Shown: positions 45,360 through 58,046, counted from the first letter of the stretch. The stretch: 64,000 nucleotides of DNA from Legionellales bacterium (GCA_002708265.1 PANA01000004.1:359639-423638), one strand, 5' to 3'. The notes: generated from the letters alone by a model not told the origin. Numbers and translations: made by a program.

Positions 45360-47111
45360 TTATCGAACCTCATCAAATGAATATTGATCTTCAGCTAAGG
45401 CATAGAGCCTATCCCATAACAGACGGTTAAGAACCATGACATATAAGCACATAACAGCGACACTAAGAATAATTCTTGCAAAGTCACCGCTTACGGCAAA
45501 AGACTGGTGATAAGAGCCGAGGCCGGTTGCTCGAATAGTCTGATTTCCAAGCTCAATGACCTCTGCAACAATTGAAGCATTCCAGCAACCACCAGCACAG
45601 GCCATTGCTCCTGTTACATAGTAGGGAAATATGCTTGGCAAAATGAAACGTTTCCACAGTAATGGACCACGTAGACCAAAGTTTTTAACCGCTAACTTCA
45701 ACTCAGAGGGTACGCAAGACATGCCTGCAATGACGTTAAATAATATGTACCACTGGGTTCCTAACATCATCAAGGGGATTGTCCAAATATCTACGTTCAT
45801 GTCATAAGCAACAATTACGCCGAAGACAACAGGATAAACAATGTTTGCTGGAAATGAGGCGAGGAACTGAGCAATAGTCTGTCCCATGACGGCAATTTTA
45901 GGGCGGGTGCTCATCCAAACCCCTACAGGGACCCAAATAATAGAAGACAAAATCACAGATATTATGACCTTTATACCTGTAATCCCACCTAAAGCAAAAA
46001 CCTTTAAGACTTCGGAGACCGTGAATTGCTCATATAAAAAGCTCATCAAAACGGCAAGTCCGACGAGACTGCCCCCCAATATGCCAACCCACCAAAATAA
46101 GTTAAGAGAAAGAGCAAATACCTGTTTCAGACGAGGTGAGTGAAAGGGAAGCTCTAGACGATATTGACCGATCCCGTTTACAAACCAGTCTTTCAGACTT
46201 TCTAATAAATGTACTTGGAGTTTCATAAACCGTGTACGTTGTAGCCAGTTTAAAAACCAAGCTTCCTGGTAATCATCATCATCTTTAATTTCAGCACTGA
46301 AGCGGCTGGTCCATGCAACAAGCGGACGAAACAGTAATTGATCGTACAGTAAAATGACAAAGAACATCGCCAAAATAGCCCACAAAATCGCAGTGTTATT
46401 CGATTCAAGGACGGCTATATGGATATAAGAACCAATACCAGGCAAATGTATTTGTTGATTTGAGACAGTGATTGCTTCGGAAGCGACCACGAAAAACCAG
46501 CCAGCAGACATGGAAATCATCATGTTCCATAGAAGAGAGGGTGTTGCATAAGGCACTTCAACACGCCAAAATTTCTGCCAAGGCCCCAATCCGAACATCG
46601 AGGCAACTTCACGCATCTCTTTTGGAAGAAGTCTTAATGACTGGTAAAAACCTAAAGTCATATTCCATACCTGGGACGTAAAAATCGCGAAAATAGCTGC
46701 GCACTCTGGGCCCAACAAGCTGCCAGGAAACAAGGGAATGAAGAGCAAAACCGCAACCGTTAAAAACCCTAGGATGGGGGCCGATTGCATAATATCGATA
46801 AATGGAATAATGACCTTTTCAGCGCGCTTATTTTTAGCGGCCAGTGTGCCTACTGTGAATGTGAACAGTAGCGCAAAAGAAAGCCCAATTAGCATCCTTG
46901 ATACGGTGCGAACCGCATAGCCCGGTAGCGCCCAAGGTGAAAGCTCTATCGATAAAGGCTCTCCTAAATCGAAAGGCGTTGCCATTTGAGAAAATCCCCA
47001 CCCCAAGGCAGCAAAAATTCCAAAAATAATGGCAAAAACAATGAAGTCCCATGAGTTAGGGAGTACGATATCACTGTGTTGATGGGCTGAGCGGTATTCT
47101 TTTTTGGCCAT
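45360..47111 (-). CDS. ABC transporter permease with two fused membrane domains
   Basis: 583 residues. Two BPD-type permease halves in one chain (about 60-270 and 330-565), each with five or so membrane helices and an EAA loop: the first around LRLLPKEMREVASMFGLGPWQ (in part), the second around GMSCVPSELKLAVKNFGLRGP. This duplicated anion-transport permease family serves nitrate, sulfonate or bicarbonate-like substrates in relatives. The following ATPase completes the importer core; the missing binding protein must be encoded elsewhere or not used. Divergent from the beta-barrel gene at 47304. Confidence 0.9.
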   Translation of the reverse strand: MAKKEYRSAHQHSDIVLPNSWDFIVFAIIFGIFAALGWGFSQMATPFDLGEPLSIELSPWALPGYAVRTVSRMLIGLSFALLFTFTVGTLAAKNKRAEKVIIPFIDIMQSAPILGFLTVAVLLFIPLFPGSLLGPECAAIFAIFTSQVWNMTLGFYQSLRLLPKEMREVASMFGLGPWQKFWRVEVPYATPSLLWNMMISMSAGWFFVVASEAITVSNQQIHLPGIGSYIHIAVLESNNTAILWAILAMFFVILLYDQLLFRPLVAWTSRFSAEIKDDDDYQEAWFLNWLQRTRFMKLQVHLLESLKDWFVNGIGQYRLELPFHSPRLKQVFALSLNLFWWVGILGGSLVGLAVLMSFLYEQFTVSEVLKVFALGGITGIKVIISVILSSIIWVPVGVWMSTRPKIAVMGQTIAQFLASFPANIVYPVVFGVIVAYDMNVDIWTIPLMMLGTQWYILFNVIAGMSCVPSELKLAVKNFGLRGPLLWKRFILPSIFPYYVTGAMACAGGCWNASIVAEVIELGNQTIRATGLGSYHQSFAVSGDFARIILSVAVMCLYVMVLNRLLWDRLYALAEDQYSFDEVR

Positions 47112-47303
47112 GACTTGCTCTCATTCAATTGCAAACAGGATAGCGTAAGTAAGCTATTAAATCGAATGCCTGTAAGTGTGTTAAAAAGTTGGGCAACTTA
47201 ATATTTTTTGATATATTAGTTCTCAATTCGCAAATATGCGTTTTCTTGGCTATTTTTATTAAAGATGTTTTGTTACTGAGTTTAAATCTACAAGGATGAG
47301 ATA

Positions 47304-48011
47304 ATGTTTTATAAGGTACTTTTGGGTTCGGCATTGGTGTTCGCATGTGCCAGTGCGCAGGCTGGAGCAGCAGACTTTTCAGGGCTTAACCTTCATTTAT
47401 ACGGTGGTTATGGTGCTGCTGAGTATAATGCTCAAACAAACAGCAGTGCTAACAATTTAGGTGACCGTGTTCGTTTAGACGATCAGGAAAGAATCCAGCA
47501 CGAAGCAACCTTTGCTATCGGTCATAACTGGAACTTAGCGCCTCGTGTTGTGACGGGTATAGAGCTCGGTGCAAGCACATTAACTGCTGAAGACCGTGGA
47601 AACTCGGCTTCTGAATCTTGGTCCACATATACTAAGCTTCAAGTACGACGACTTGCTCATCTTAAAGGTAAATTTGGTTATCAGATGAACGATTTCTTAC
47701 CTTACGTTACCGCTGGGGTTTCAGATGCTCGTGTTCGTCTAAAAGTTTTTTCTGAGAACAATTCAGCTAACGCTGCAGTCTTTAGACAAACACTCGAAAC
47801 AAAAGGTATGAACCTGGGTGCGGGTGTTGAATGGATGAGCGATATGGGGATTTCACTTTCTTTAGACGGTAGCAAGCATACCTTTTCAAAAGGTTATACT
47901 TTTAAACGTAGCTTCCTAGAAGATCAAGGTGGAACAGTTGATGAAGGTGATTTCTTTAGAGTGAACTCTATTTGGGTTGTTCATGCAGGAATTGGATATA
48001 CCTTTTCTTAG
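47304..48011 (+). CDS. Outer-membrane beta-barrel protein
   Basis: 235 residues. Signal peptide (about 1-20, ending SAQA), then alternating beta-strands with aromatic ends and a C-terminal strand ending in GIGYTFS, so Phe is the penultimate residue before a terminal Ser. Loop segments are Asn/Ser/Asp-rich. Fits the eight-stranded OmpA-like/OmpX barrel size class; function unknown, possibly adhesion, surface or porin-like. GAGATA lies before the ATG. Followed by a strong terminator at 48028-48058. The 190-bp region before it also contains the permease promoter. Confidence 0.85.
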   Translation: MFYKVLLGSALVFACASAQAGAADFSGLNLHLYGGYGAAEYNAQTNSSANNLGDRVRLDDQERIQHEATFAIGHNWNLAPRVVTGIELGASTLTAEDRGNSASESWSTYTKLQVRRLAHLKGKFGYQMNDFLPYVTAGVSDARVRLKVFSENNSANAAVFRQTLETKGMNLGAGVEWMSDMGISLSLDGSKHTFSKGYTFKRSFLEDQGGTVDEGDFFRVNSIWVVHAGIGYTFS

Positions 48012-48027
48012 TTCTCAAGCCAAGCAC

Positions 48028-48058
48028 AAAAAAGCCCGCCATTTGGCGGGCTTTTTTT
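48028..48058. terminator. Bidirectional intrinsic terminator
   Basis: Stem GCCCGCC/GGCGGGC with loop ATTT, flanked by A6 on the left and T7 on the right, so it works for the barrel gene on plus and for nrdB on minus. Confidence 0.93.
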
Positions 48059-48068
48059 ATTCTTAGGA

Positions 48069-48112
48069 CAACCCTAAGGCCGCTAAAACTATAAAACGAC
48101 GGCCTCGGGTTG
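48069..48112. repeat. Compound hairpin in the nrdB 3' region
   Basis: CAACCC (48069-48074) pairs with GGGTTG (48107-48112), and inside it GGCCG (48078-48082) with CGGCC (48100-48104), with a 17-base loop. It lies 12 bases after the nrdB stop, before the terminator on the minus strand. May stabilise the nrdB mRNA end. Confidence 0.4.
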
Positions 48113-48124
48113 GGAAGGGTTCTT

Positions 48125-49231
48125 TTAATCGTCCCAGTTAAGCGTACCACCTGCTTGGTAATCAACCACGCGTGTCTCAAAAAAGTTCTTTTCCTTTTTC
48201 AAGTCCATGATTTCACTCATCCATGGGAATGGGTTGGTTGCGCCAGGGTATTGCTCTGGTAAACCAATTTGGGCCAGACGTCGGTTAGCGATGTATTGGA
48301 GATAATCTTCAAACATCACAGAGTTCAAGCCTAGGATACCACGCGGCATGGTGTCACGGGCGTACTGGCACTCAAGCTCAACCCCGTCTTTTACGAGTTT
48401 AATCATCTCTTTCTGGAACTCAGGTGTCCATAACGCAGGGTTTTCAACTTTGATTTGGTTGATAACATCGATACCAAAGTTCATGTGCATGGACTCATCT
48501 CTTAAAATGTATTGGAACTGCTCAGCGGTACCAACCATCTTGTTACGACGACCTAATGATAGAATTTGAGTAAACCCGACGTAGAAGAAAATACCTTCAA
48601 ATACGACATAAAAAGCAATGAGGTCTCTTAGAAGCCGTTGATCGCTTTCAAGGGTACCCGTCTTAAAGTTAGGATCACCTAGAGACTGAGTGAATGGTAA
48701 AGACCAAGCCGCTTTTGTTGATACAGAAGGGACTTCTCGATACATGTTAAATAATTTGGCTTCATCCATTCCTAGGCTTTCAATGATGTACTGATAAGCA
48801 TGAGTATGAAGAGCCTCTTCAAATGCTTGGCGTAGTAAGTACTGACGGCACTCAGGGTTTGTGATGTGTCGATAAACAGCTAGCACAAGGTTGTTGGCAA
48901 CCAGCGAGTCAGCAGTTGAGAAAAAGCCAAGACTTCTTTCAATTATTAAACGCTCATCTTCTGTCAAACCGTCTTTGCTTTTCCATAAAGCAACGTCGGC
49001 AGACATGTTGATTTCGTTTGGCATCCAGTGGTTAGCACATCCTGTTAGGTATTTATCCCAAGCCCAGTCGTATTTGAAAGGGACCAGCTGGTTTAAATCC
49101 GCATGACAGTTGATGATTTTTTTATCATCAACCCGAATGCGAGCCGCGCCCATTTCTAAATCTTCTAGACCAGTAGCACCACCTGCATTCGTGCCAGCTT
49201 CAGAGGATTGATTTGTTGATACTGTCGTCAT
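48125..49231 (-). CDS. nrdB: Class Ia ribonucleotide reductase, beta subunit NrdB
   Basis: 368 residues from the ATG at 49229-49231 with AAAGGAGAT; E. coli NrdB is 376. Holds the di-iron centre and tyrosyl radical needed by NrdA. Seen: [14 protein letters not shown] (iron ligand Asp/Glu region in this family), [12 protein letters not shown] (Glu and His ligands), [18 protein letters not shown] and [12 protein letters not shown] (Glu and His). The chain ends in acidic/aromatic residues (TLNWDD) that dock in NrdA. Lies 17 bp after nrdA. Confidence 0.97.
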   Translation of the reverse strand: MTTVSTNQSSEAGTNAGGATGLEDLEMGAARIRVDDKKIINCHADLNQLVPFKYDWAWDKYLTGCANHWMPNEINMSADVALWKSKDGLTEDERLIIERSLGFFSTADSLVANNLVLAVYRHITNPECRQYLLRQAFEEALHTHAYQYIIESLGMDEAKLFNMYREVPSVSTKAAWSLPFTQSLGDPNFKTGTLESDQRLLRDLIAFYVVFEGIFFYVGFTQILSLGRRNKMVGTAEQFQYILRDESMHMNFGIDVINQIKVENPALWTPEFQKEMIKLVKDGVELECQYARDTMPRGILGLNSVMFEDYLQYIANRRLAQIGLPEQYPGATNPFPWMSEIMDLKKEKNFFETRVVDYQAGGTLNWDD

Positions 49232-49248
49232 TGTCTTATCTCCTTTAT

Positions 49249-52101
<2,853 letters not shown>

Positions 52102-52149
52102 ACAGTTCTCCATAGTTATGCTGCTTAGATGACCTAGCTCTATTGCTTA

Positions 52150-52165
52150 ACCCCTATATATGGGT
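52150..52165. promoter_or_regulatory. Candidate NrdR box upstream of nrdAB
   Basis: ACCCCTATATATGGGT has ACCC/GGGT ends around a TATATAT core, resembling the NrdR consensus (ACAC-AT-rich-GTGT) only in layout. It lies 49 bases before the nrdA start. NrdR sites normally occur in pairs; no good second one was found. TATATAT might also just be a -10 element. Confidence 0.3.
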
Positions 52166-52262
52166 ATAACAAAAGCTACACCTACAAGATAGTGCGCAAT
52201 TAAGAAGAATTCAAGTGTATAAGCTGTGGAAAACCGGTGAGCATTCTGGGAGAAACTTGGGT

Positions 52263-52297
52263 AAAAAAAAGCCCTCAATAGTGCTTTGAGGGCTTTT
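52263..52297 (-). terminator. Intrinsic terminator of the tetR gene
   Basis: GCCCTCAA (52271-52278) pairs with TTGAGGGC (52286-52293), loop seven bases. On the minus strand the stem is followed by T8, 31 bases after the tetR stop, so readthrough into nrdAB is limited. Confidence 0.9.
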
Positions 52298-52327
52298 AGT
52301 AAAGATATTAAGGACTTAGCCTAAATC

Positions 52328-52894
52328 TTATAAAGACTGGATCCACTGCGCTAAATATTGATTTTGACGAGTGATATATTCTGGATTTTTGAAGGTGAGA
52401 CCAAGAAGGCGAGAGCCTTGAAGGTTAGAAATAAAGCTTAGAGCTAACTCAGCTGCAATTTCAGATGATTTACCCATGCGTTCGAACTGGCCAGCACACC
52501 AGTCAATAATTTCCTTCATAATCAACGAAGCGCTTTGAGAAACGTCGCCGCCTTCTTTAGACAGCTCATGACAAAGACCACCAACGTTATCCCCGTAAGC
52601 AATTAAGACTTCTAGCTCTTCTGGAGCACAAGAGAGAAGGTGAAGCAAACGCTGCTTAGGATCGGTGCTTTTTCCCTCTAAGAGCTGTAAAGACTCACGT
52701 ACAGTTTTACGGCATTGCTCAATGACCGCAACGATAATCGATTCTTTAGACTGAAAGTAGTAGTAAACGTTACCCAATGGAACATCTGCCAAAGAAGCAA
52801 TGTTAGCCAAAGTTGTTACATTTACACCCTTTTGATGGAATAGGGTTTTTGCAGCTTCAATAAGACGTGTGCGCTTGTCATTTCGACGTGCCAT
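52328..52894 (-). CDS. TetR-family transcriptional regulator
   Basis: 188 residues from the ATG at 52892-52894. Seen: N-terminal TetR helix-turn-helix (TTLANIASLADVPLGNVYYYF, quoted in part) with RLIEAAKTLFHQKG before it; the C-terminal domain is helical with no clear ligand signature. Upstream, AATACG and CGTATT form an inverted repeat likely to be its own operator. No gene next to it looks like a classic target (efflux pump, fatty-acid enzyme); argD lies head-to-tail 135 bases upstream on the same strand. Confidence 0.92.
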   Translation of the reverse strand: MARRNDKRTRLIEAAKTLFHQKGVNVTTLANIASLADVPLGNVYYYFQSKESIIVAVIEQCRKTVRESLQLLEGKSTDPKQRLLHLLSCAPEELEVLIAYGDNVGGLCHELSKEGGDVSQSASLIMKEIIDWCAGQFERMGKSSEIAAELALSFISNLQGSRLLGLTFKNPEYITRQNQYLAQWIQSL

Positions 52895-52935
52895 ATCCGT
52901 CAATCTCCCAGATATATGTTGTAGTTTCACGGGTA

Positions 52936-52954
52936 AATACGATCAATACGTATT
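52936..52954. promoter_or_regulatory. Candidate TetR operator
   Basis: AATACG (52936-52941) and CGTATT (52949-52954) with seven bases between; the right half also forms the short palindrome AATACGTATT. It lies 42 bases before the tetR start, where an autorepressor would bind. Confidence 0.4.
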
Positions 52955-53029
52955 AATGTGAGTTATTATACATACATTAGAAATAAAAACAACAAGACTT
53001 AGGCGTCTAGCATATTGGTTTCAAGAATT

Positions 53030-54205
53030 CTAGGGTATTAGGAGCCTCGAGAGAGCCGCTACGATTTGCTCTATTTGCTCATCTGAAATTATAAAAGCGG
53101 GTAATAACCGGATAGTATTCTGGTTTGCGACGTTGATTAAAACACCTAATTCTGCGGCCTTGGGTATTAAGGGTTTTGCGTTTTGGTTAAGGTGAATGCC
53201 AATCATTAAGCCTCTGCCAGAGATTGATTCAACAGAGGGGGCGGCGCTAAGGGCTTTAGAAAGCTTTGCAATCAAGGCTTGCCCTTGTTTTCGTGTATGC
53301 TCAATAAGATTTTCTTGAGATAGTGTCTTTAAAAAGGCTAGGGCGCAAGCGCATGCGAGAGGATTTCCGCCAAACGTAGAACCGTGGGACCCCGGGGTGA
53401 ATAAGTCTGAAACTGCTTGGGTAGCAAGGCAGGCCCCGATTGGATACCCACCAGCCAAACCTTTTGCAAGTGTAACAATGTCAGGTTGAACCGATAGAGC
53501 TTGGCTTTGTAAAAAATGACCTACACGTCCCAATCCACACTGAACCTCATCGCAGATTAATAGTAAATCATGCTCATCACATATGGTTCTTAAGCCAGGA
53601 AGAAAATTATCACTTGGTACAATAACACCCCCGGCGCCTAATATAGGCTCAACAAGTATTGCAACGACATCAGAGTCTTCTGCTAAAACACGTCTTACTG
53701 AATCCAAGTCATCATAGGAAGCACGGGCAAAGCCATCTACAAGTGGCTCAAAGCCTGCGTGCGCCCAGCGAAATCCAGTAGCTGTAAGGGTGGCCATGGT
53801 TCGACCATGGTAGCCTTGCTCAAAAACAAGAACTTTAGGCTTTGCAATATTTTTGCTATGTCCATATCGACGCGCTAACTTAATAGCTGCTTCATTTGCT
53901 TCAGCACCACTGACACAAAAGAATGCACGTGGTAACCCGGTCCACTCGTACAAGGCTTTTGCAAGGGATATATTAAAAGAATGGCTTAATGCATTGGAGG
54001 TATGCATTAGTTGAGATGACTGCTCAACAATCGTCTTAACTATCGATGGATGCGCGTGTCCTAATGGTAAGACCGCTAAGCCTGAGAAAGTATCAAGATA
54101 TTTTTTACCTTGTTTATCCCAAACCATCAACCCTTGACCTCTGACAAGTTCAATAGGGGAAGGAAGATGGGTTGGCATTAACCCTAACTCAGGCTGCTCA
54201 GTCAT
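53030..54205 (-). CDS. argD: Acetylornithine/succinyldiaminopimelate-type aminotransferase ArgD
   Basis: 391 residues, class III PLP aminotransferase; E. coli ArgD is 406. Seen: TFSGLAVLPLGHAHP, FCVSGAEANEAAIKLARRY (in part), QGYHGRTMATL, ICDEVQCGLGRVG, and PLP lysine in TLAKGLAGGYPIGA. The NALSHSF and STFGGNPLACA elements fit the acetylornithine branch. Works in arginine synthesis and possibly lysine synthesis. AAGGAC lies six bases before the ATG. Nine bases after sodB, hence likely in the same transcript. Confidence 0.93.
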   Translation of the reverse strand: MTEQPELGLMPTHLPSPIELVRGQGLMVWDKQGKKYLDTFSGLAVLPLGHAHPSIVKTIVEQSSQLMHTSNALSHSFNISLAKALYEWTGLPRAFFCVSGAEANEAAIKLARRYGHSKNIAKPKVLVFEQGYHGRTMATLTATGFRWAHAGFEPLVDGFARASYDDLDSVRRVLAEDSDVVAILVEPILGAGGVIVPSDNFLPGLRTICDEHDLLLICDEVQCGLGRVGHFLQSQALSVQPDIVTLAKGLAGGYPIGACLATQAVSDLFTPGSHGSTFGGNPLACACALAFLKTLSQENLIEHTRKQGQALIAKLSKALSAAPSVESISGRGLMIGIHLNQNAKPLIPKAAELGVLINVANQNTIRLLPAFIISDEQIEQIVAALSRLLIP

Positions 54206-54214
54206 GATAGTCCT

Positions 54215-54796
54215 TTATGCTTTTGAAAAGTTCTTTTCAACAAAATCCCAATTAACTAATTGCCAAAATGCTTCAAGATATTTTGGTCTAGCATTCCTAA
54301 AATCAATATAATAAGCATGCTCCCATACATCACAGGTCAACAATGCTGTTGCTTGATGACGCATAGGGGTGTCGGCGTTGCTGGTGCTCATAAGATCTAA
54401 AGACCCATCTTTTTTCTTAACCAACCAACCCCAGCCTGAACCAAAAGTCGTAACAGCGGTCTTGGTGAAGGCTTCTTTGAATGCTTCAAAGCTACCGAAT
54501 TGTTTTTCGATGGCTGCTTTTAGCTCACCTTTTGGGGCATTCGAATTTGGGGTTAAACAGTTCCAGTAGAAAGTATGGTTCCAAATTTGAGCAGCATTAT
54601 TAAAAACACCACCTTCAGACGTCATAATGATCTCTTCTAAAGATTTTCCTTCATAAGGGGTGCCGGGGAGTAGTTTATTAAGGTTATCAACATAGGTTTT
54701 ATGGTGTTTGCCATAATGAAACTCAAGAGTTTCTTTTGAGATGTGCGGGGCAAGTGCGTCCATATCATAGGGAAGAGGGGGTAGTTCAATTGACAT
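54215..54796 (-). CDS. sodB: Iron superoxide dismutase SodB
   Basis: 193 residues, the same as E. coli SodB. Removes superoxide in the cytosol. Seen: N-terminal helix with ligand H27 in [30 protein letters not shown], and [13 protein letters not shown] with the Asp and His ligands. The [11 protein letters not shown] and glutamine-bearing N-terminal region fit the iron-preferring type. GGAG is seven bases before the ATG. Co-directional with argD; the divergent glutathione peroxidase starts 161 bases away. Confidence 0.97.
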   Translation of the reverse strand: MSIELPPLPYDMDALAPHISKETLEFHYGKHHKTYVDNLNKLLPGTPYEGKSLEEIIMTSEGGVFNNAAQIWNHTFYWNCLTPNSNAPKGELKAAIEKQFGSFEAFKEAFTKTAVTTFGSGWGWLVKKKDGSLDLMSTSNADTPMRHQATALLTCDVWEHAYYIDFRNARPKYLEAFWQLVNWDFVEKNFSKA

Positions 54797-54957
54797 ACGA
54801 GTACTCCAAAACAGAAAAACTTGAGCACAGTCTAAATAAGGGCAGGCATTAGTTCAAGGCATCCTTTTCTGGATTGAGCCTGATAGGAGGCTTTGAAGAT
54901 TGTATAATTTATGTTACTGTCAAAATACAAATTAAAAGGTTTTACAAAAATAAAATA

Positions 54958-55506
54958 ATGATTAAAAAACTTTTATTAGCACTAGTATGTGGAGGTCTCA
55001 TCATGGTCACTATGACGGCGAGTGGACAATCCAACGGCTTTGAGTTTGAAGCTATTGACCACCAAAGTAAAATTCGTCTAGAAGATTTTTATGGAAGAGT
55101 AGTGCTAGTTGTGAATACCGCATCTGAATGTGGTTTTACGGGGCAGTATGAGGGCCTTGAAAATTTGTACCAAACTTACAAGGATAGGGGATTTGTTGTT
55201 ATAGGTATTCCCAGTAACGACTTTGGTGGTCAAGAGCCCGGGACTAACGATCAAATAGTCAGTTTTTGCCAGCTTAATTATGGGGTTTCGTTTCCGATGA
55301 CCACAAAACTGCATGTAAAGGGAAAAGAAGCCGATCCATTTTATGTTTGGGCAAAGAAAAAGCTTGGTTTTGGATCAGGACCTAAATGGAACTTTCACAA
55401 ATATTTGATCAGTCGAGAAGGAGAGTTAATTGATTACTTTAACTCGACAACAAAGCCTGACTCAAATCATCTAATAAAAGCGATAGAGCAGGCTTTGCAG
55501 AGCTAA
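54958..55506 (+). CDS. Glutathione peroxidase with signal peptide
   Basis: 182 residues from the ATG at 54958. A hydrophobic signal segment (about 1-23) is followed by the peroxidase: C58 in NTASECGFTGQY, GIPSNDFGGQEPG, and KWNFHKYLI, so the Cys-Gln-Trp-Asn catalytic set is complete. Cysteine, not selenocysteine, at the active site. Most bacterial relatives (BtuE) are cytosolic; the signal indicates a periplasmic enzyme that detoxifies peroxides, probably with thioredoxin. No good ribosome-binding site. Its stop lies five bases from the convergent paralogue array. Confidence 0.92.
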   Translation: MIKKLLLALVCGGLIMVTMTASGQSNGFEFEAIDHQSKIRLEDFYGRVVLVVNTASECGFTGQYEGLENLYQTYKDRGFVVIGIPSNDFGGQEPGTNDQIVSFCQLNYGVSFPMTTKLHVKGKEADPFYVWAKKKLGFGSGPKWNFHKYLISREGELIDYFNSTTKPDSNHLIKAIEQALQS

Positions 55507-55511
55507 GATAG

Positions 55512-56693
55512 TTATCCTCTCTTGCTTGAAAACAAAGACAGCCCTGCTTTTCTAAGGTTTTGTGTAACCTCGTCGTCATCGGCTGGTCTTCTTTCACTAG
55601 AGTGAGGGTTGCGGACTGATTTAATTACAGGAGAGACAGGCTCTTTCTTCAGAGTTGGTGCTTTAAAGCGCATCTTTTCTCGATCCAAAGCTAGAAAGGG
55701 AAGAATGTCTTCAGATACTTGTCGTTTGGTAGTTTCAAGCTGTTCATCTGAGATACCTAAGGCTTTAAAGTAGGATTCATCTACTTCTTGGCCATAGGTC
55801 ATGCATGACATGAGGCGTGCAGTTAATTTGGCCTGTTCAAAACGCGCTTTCTTTTCAGGTGTTGACGGATTCCCCACAATGTCACGCAGATTGCTGATTT
55901 GAAACCTAGACTCAGGTCCAAATGCTACCAAAGAAGTTTCATAACCAATTGATTGGGTATCCAAAAAATCATCTTGAACAACTATCGCACTATGTGGAAC
56001 GGTTGTTAGCGTTCTAGTGATTCCGGCCAAGGATTTTTCCTGAGACATGATAGCTTGAGGGTTGAGGACAGCACAGAGAGTATAGATGTTTGATGCATTA
56101 TAAATAGCATCTTCTCGTATACGTTGTGCCGATAATTCCCTGCGAAACAGAAGTGGGTTAGTCCAATCTACAAAGGTATGTTTTGTGTTTGCCATTAGCT
56201 TTTTAAAAGCTAAAAAACCATATTTTTCATCCGAAAAAATAAGTTTTAAGTCTTTTATTCGAGTATTTAGCTCATCTTTTAGTCGAGGCAATCTATCCTC
56301 AGTCCCAGTCGACTTTAGTGTGTTTAATATTTTTCTTTCAAGCATTAGCTTAAACACATCAAAAGACATGCATTCTGCGAGTAGAGCCTGGGTTTCAGCT
56401 AAAATGTGATTAAAATTGGGCGCATGATCAAATGAAAAAACTAAGTAATCATCATTCTTACTTTTTGCGATAGCCTCTTGAGCTTTTGAATCAATTCCTG
56501 CTAAAGCCAGGAGTGATGTTGTCACTCCGCATCCCACCAAGTGAAAGGGAGCGCCATGTCTGAATCGTTCTGGAACAAGCGGTTCCTTAGATAGATTAGC
56601 CGGTACTAACTTATCATTTCCGATCAATATAATACTTAAATCATTTGGGCTTAATGTTTGATATGCTTTTAAATGTCCGGGTGTAATTGGCAT
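55512..56693 (-). CDS. Orphan family, tandem paralogue A
   Basis: 393 residues from the second of two adjacent ATGs (AGGA is seven bases away). Shares with the next two genes: IGNDKL near the N terminus, then FHLVGCGVTTSLLALAGIDSKAQEAIA (quoted in part), an acidic DH/DY element, DLKLIFSDEKYGFLAFKKLM, and a SN-containing segment (NASNIYTL). The Gly-rich loop, acidic strand end and SN box are reminiscent of class I methyltransferase-like Rossmann folds, but no family was recognised and the match may be superficial. The tail is polar and basic, ending SLFSSKRG. No signal peptide. Last gene of the three-gene array. Confidence 0.75.
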   Translation of the reverse strand: MPITPGHLKAYQTLSPNDLSIILIGNDKLVPANLSKEPLVPERFRHGAPFHLVGCGVTTSLLALAGIDSKAQEAIAKSKNDDYLVFSFDHAPNFNHILAETQALLAECMSFDVFKLMLERKILNTLKSTGTEDRLPRLKDELNTRIKDLKLIFSDEKYGFLAFKKLMANTKHTFVDWTNPLLFRRELSAQRIREDAIYNASNIYTLCAVLNPQAIMSQEKSLAGITRTLTTVPHSAIVVQDDFLDTQSIGYETSLVAFGPESRFQISNLRDIVGNPSTPEKKARFEQAKLTARLMSCMTYGQEVDESYFKALGISDEQLETTKRQVSEDILPFLALDREKMRFKAPTLKKEPVSPVIKSVRNPHSSERRPADDDEVTQNLRKAGLSLFSSKRG

Positions 56694-56720
56694 CATATAA
56701 TCCTATTAAATAAAATCTGC

Positions 56721-58046
56721 TTACATTCGAAGCGAACGTTTGGTGGCTTTTTTGATATCTGCTTCTTTTTTCGAGGGACTATCAGTACGTGCAGGTTCAG
56801 CGCTGCTAGGTTTTCTGGCAGCGCTCTGAGCAGGAAGAAACGCCTGAGGTGCGTGAAGGCGTAGACTTTCTTGAGTCCGATCTGTAAATAATCCCCCCAT
56901 GTTTTTTTGAATTGCTAGCAGCATTTCAGCAGCTTCCTCATTTTTATATTCATGAAAGTAACCATGCAATTTTTGTAGAGCAGTACGGTTTAAAAGTGTT
57001 GTAATAAAATCAACTGGAATTATATCACCAATAAATGTTTTTCTAAGACCCTTCGGAAGTGCGCTAGCAGGGCGCGGTCGCAAATGATGAGTGTTTTGTA
57101 TCGCCAAGAATGTAATAACTCCCTCGCGTCCAAAAAACTCAGTTAACTCGTCCAGGAGTTTTTCTGGTTTTTTGGGATCATAGTGAAGCGCAAAGGTGTA
57201 AGCTTCTCGTTTTTTATAGTAAAGTTTTAAGTATTGTTCAGAGCAGTAAATTATACAGCTAGGTTTAAGATCCGCTAATATAGCTAGGGGATCTCCAAGC
57301 TGTTTGTATTTTAGTGCCTGTTGGAGCTCTGCAGGATTACCAATAACGGGATCATGTATAAGCCGAGCGAGACTCTCAGTAAGGTTTGAGCCATATATGA
57401 CTAAATCTTTGGGAGAAGTTTCATCTTTGTGCTTGCTAATAGCACTATAGAATCTTTCTCTTTCAGCCCAGTCGGCACACTCAAATACAGCCCGCTCCAT
57501 AAGTGTACAAAAAGCCTTATATCCATGATCTTTTGAGTTAAATATATCCTTGAGTAGTCTGATGCGGATATTAAGCAAGGTAAGGAGTTCATTCATGTGT
57601 TCATCAGTAAATGCAAAAGCATTTTTTCCAGAATCAGATTTCATGGTAACCGATGATTTCAATGAGTTTGCTGCAAAGAGTTCAAACTGATCAAAGTTTT
57701 TAGAAACCGCTGCTACTATTTTCCATTGAGCTAGCATATCTTTCACAGCTGGAAAATAGTCTATAAGTATCACTCTATGATTAGTCGATCCGGAAGCAAT
57801 ATTTTTCTGGGTTTCTTTAGAAATTCCTGCAAAGGCCAGGAATGGAGAAAGTGATCCTGAGCCAAGTAAGGTAAAGGGTTTGCCATCTCTATATTGCTGT
57901 GCTAATACTGGATTGGCGAGGTCATAAGCAGAAAGCTGGTCGTTACCAATAAAACTAACCACTAAAGAAACCACGAACTGCTCTGTTAGTTCTTCTTTTG
58001 AGATTTTATGACGTGCTGGAACAGCACTTAACATTTTTCTTAGCAT
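56721..58046 (-). CDS. Orphan family, tandem paralogue B
   Basis: 441 residues from the second of two adjacent ATGs (GGAG seven bases upstream). Same layout as A and C: IGNDQL, FTLLGSGSLSPFLAFAGI, VILIDY, IRLLKDIFNSKDHGYKAF, and YGSNLTESLARL. The N-terminal 20 residues are different. The tail (from about 400) is rich in Ala, Ser, Pro, Lys and Arg and ends KRSLRM. Starts 20 bases before a possible small gene and is followed by A at a 27-bp gap. Function unknown; conserved Gly-rich loop and Asp suggest nucleotide or SAM binding (inference). Confidence 0.75.
   Translation of the reverse strand: MLRKMLSAVPARHKISKEELTEQFVVSLVVSFIGNDQLSAYDLANPVLAQQYRDGKPFTLLGSGSLSPFLAFAGISKETQKNIASGSTNHRVILIDYFPAVKDMLAQWKIVAAVSKNFDQFELFAANSLKSSVTMKSDSGKNAFAFTDEHMNELLTLLNIRIRLLKDIFNSKDHGYKAFCTLMERAVFECADWAERERFYSAISKHKDETSPKDLVIYGSNLTESLARLIHDPVIGNPAELQQALKYKQLGDPLAILADLKPSCIIYCSEQYLKLYYKKREAYTFALHYDPKKPEKLLDELTEFFGREGVITFLAIQNTHHLRPRPASALPKGLRKTFIGDIIPVDFITTLLNRTALQKLHGYFHEYKNEEAAEMLLAIQKNMGGLFTDRTQESLRLHAPQAFLPAQSAARKPSSAEPARTDSPSKKEADIKKATKRSLRM

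Noticed and set aside
52150..52165. Second NrdR box around 52175-52195
   Set aside because: The candidate halves are two bases too far apart and match poorly.
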